DNA of 64,000 nt from Casuarina equisetifolia (Eukaryota; Streptophyta; Magnoliopsida; Fagales; Casuarinaceae): the NCBI GenBank assembly GCA_028551475.1, contig CM052359.1, positions 26,475,583 through 26,539,582 on the forward strand, in the 5' to 3' direction. Each line of letters starts with the position of its first letter. Position 1 is the stretch's first letter. Made by a program: the position numbers and the translations under genes. This document shows, piece after piece, positions 62,501 to 64,000 of this stretch. The notes under the pieces are model-generated. The model did no database searches, was not told the DNA's origin, and worked only from the letters and a program-made list of their open reading frames with translations.

Positions 62501-64000
62501 TGGAAGCCAGGAGTCACACGAAAGTTTGAGAAACCCGCAGGTCACTCACGCAACATACTGTCATAGTTAGATGAGCCACTTCCAAAGGGACGCCACCAAC
62601 AGCAAGTCGAAAGGACGACATAAAATCCTGCTTGCTTTAGTGTTTTGGCTTTCTCCATTTTCCTATTTTTTAATATTAGAAAGCACCCAACTTTTTTGCT
62701 CAAAACTGATTGATATAAAAAATAAATTAGAAAAAGAATAAAAAAGACACTAAAGCATATAAGAAAAACACATGTTGAGAATGTTAGACAACAACAATTT
62801 TTAATTAGTATCACCACCTTAAACATAGGAAAATTATGAAGACTTAGTTCATGAGTAATGATTATGAGCAATAAAGTAAACTCAACTAGCCACAAGTTAT
62901 AACTTGTTGCAATTGAATTTAAACTTTGATATTATGTTAAAAGAAACTTAATTTTTTTTCCTTAAAAATATTAGTTATCAGATAGAAATATTTTATCATA
63001 TAAAGAAAATACTAGATCAAGATATTAATAGTGTGAAACAACCACTATTATTAAAATACAGTTTGTTTACTAATGATAATTATAAGTAATAGAATGAAAC
63101 TACAAAAGCTTTAATTTACAAGTAATGTGGTGCTCCATTTGTACTTCATCTCTCATTTCATGTTAAAAAGGGATTTCAATTTTGTTATTTAAAACCAACT
63201 ACTAAGAAAGGATGACACTTACAGAGAAGACATCGCATTAGATATTAGCTATATAGCATTTCATGTTATGCTATAATTGGTGAATATTGTGAAATTGTCA
63301 GCTGGGTTTCCAAAGCCCAACAAGCTCGACAGGGATGCAAGATTGATTTTTTTTTTTTTTGAATTTTATTTTGGGTTAGTCGTAGATGCCTTGCATATTC
63401 TTTGGCACCCAGTCAAAATCAGACCCCAATGGAATCCGAATTTTGGAGAGACCCAGCCTGCGGTTTGAAAAGCAGTTCAGGAAGCTGTAAACTTAGACAT
63501 GTCGAAATCTCATTCATAAGGATGATTCTCTGTGCTTAGTCATGCTTTATCAGGCTCTTCAGCTTAGAGATTTCACAAGCAATTGAAAGGATCATGACCT
63601 TCATTTCGTGTGCTTCTACTATTATTGTCTGGGCTTGCTGAGCTGCAACCACAACCCAGCAAAATGGATCAATTCCATCATTTTCTTTGCAAGTATGTCC
63701 ATTCTTCTCTGTTACTCAACCTCTGGTACGAAAAGCAAGAATGGTTTCATTTTTCTATGGATCTTGCTTACAATAATGGCATCACCGCTGTGTGATGTTC
63801 CATGGTTTTTTAAGCTCTTTACCATCATTCAAAGCTGCCTTGGTCTTTGCTTTGATTCTTTCCTTGTATCTTGTGTTTGTTAATATGTTTCCTGTGTTTG
63901 CCTCTCCTAAGCATGTCGAACAAAAGAAGCTGAATAACTTAATTCACAAGCATGAGACAAGCTACTCGGGACAAAGAACTTCTGATTGCTTTATGAAAGA
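59581..64000. other. Right-hand spacer with unassigned coding-like fragments
   Basis: No complete gene is supported. A coding-like stretch of about 55 codons (plus, about 59915-60085; LPTLFPEINEYSPQ, then TKLLDMMKPPDLQECAKPT) ends in a stop and follows an AG acceptor-like site. Near 61570-61690 the minus strand has about 45 open codons (NVPVERGLFAVVCLDVKLWV, then VEDERILWET) bounded by stops. Near 62560-62680 a minus-strand frame ends in a 38-residue Cys/Trp-containing peptide. I recognise none of these. 60950-61560 and 62700-63250 are very AT-rich. The last 500 bases have short frames only; an exon of a gene to the right cannot be excluded. Confidence 0.45.

Noticed and set aside
62542..62895. 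117-codon minus-strand hydrophobic frame as a membrane protein gene
   Set aside because: Hydrophobicity comes from AT-rich sequence (Phe, Leu, Ile codons). Only the last 38 residues look coding-like, and no family is evident.
1..64000. CRISPR arrays, operons, tRNA or rRNA genes
   Set aside because: No regularly spaced repeats, no polycistronic layout, and no tRNA or rRNA signature that I could recognise; the window is plant nuclear DNA.

Overview
This is nuclear DNA from a flowering plant, most likely a eudicot. The evidence is split genes with GT-AG introns, AT-rich introns and spacers, several GA/CT and poly-A/T microsatellites, decayed LTR-like repeats, and plant-type versions of every recognisable protein. 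I cannot name the species. All exon coordinates below come from reading splice sites by hand; for each of the eight genes the exon lengths add up to an uninterrupted frame.

Layout from left to right. 1-3977: spacer with no gene I can support. 3978-6823 (minus): a six-exon, seven-transmembrane TPRA1/CAND2-type protein (301 aa). It stands head-to-head with 8332-18675 (plus): a 17-exon SCD2-like coiled-coil protein of membrane trafficking (594 aa). 20160-23373 (plus): a cytosolic Cu/Zn superoxide dismutase (152 aa) with a 5' UTR intron. It is tail-to-tail with 24347-30846 (minus): a 14-exon vacuolar Na+,K+/H+ antiporter of the NHX1/NHX2 class (541 aa), also with a 5' UTR intron. 31.9-38.6 kb: a long AT-rich spacer. 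38931-51428 (plus): a 15-exon eIF2B epsilon subunit (740 aa). 52458-59443 (minus): three tandem copies of a two-exon gene for a small (71-80 aa) protein with Gly-Pro-rich arms and a cysteine-rich hydrophobic core, separated by LTR-like repeats. 59.5-64 kb: spacer with short, unassigned coding-like fragments.

The five large genes are unrelated housekeeping or stress genes, not a pathway. CAND2-like and NHX are also close neighbours in Arabidopsis, which suggests an old linkage. The two most interesting items are the tandem Gly-Pro/Cys cluster, for which I know no described function, and a miR398-type target site in the superoxide dismutase leader that exists only after the 5' UTR intron is spliced out.
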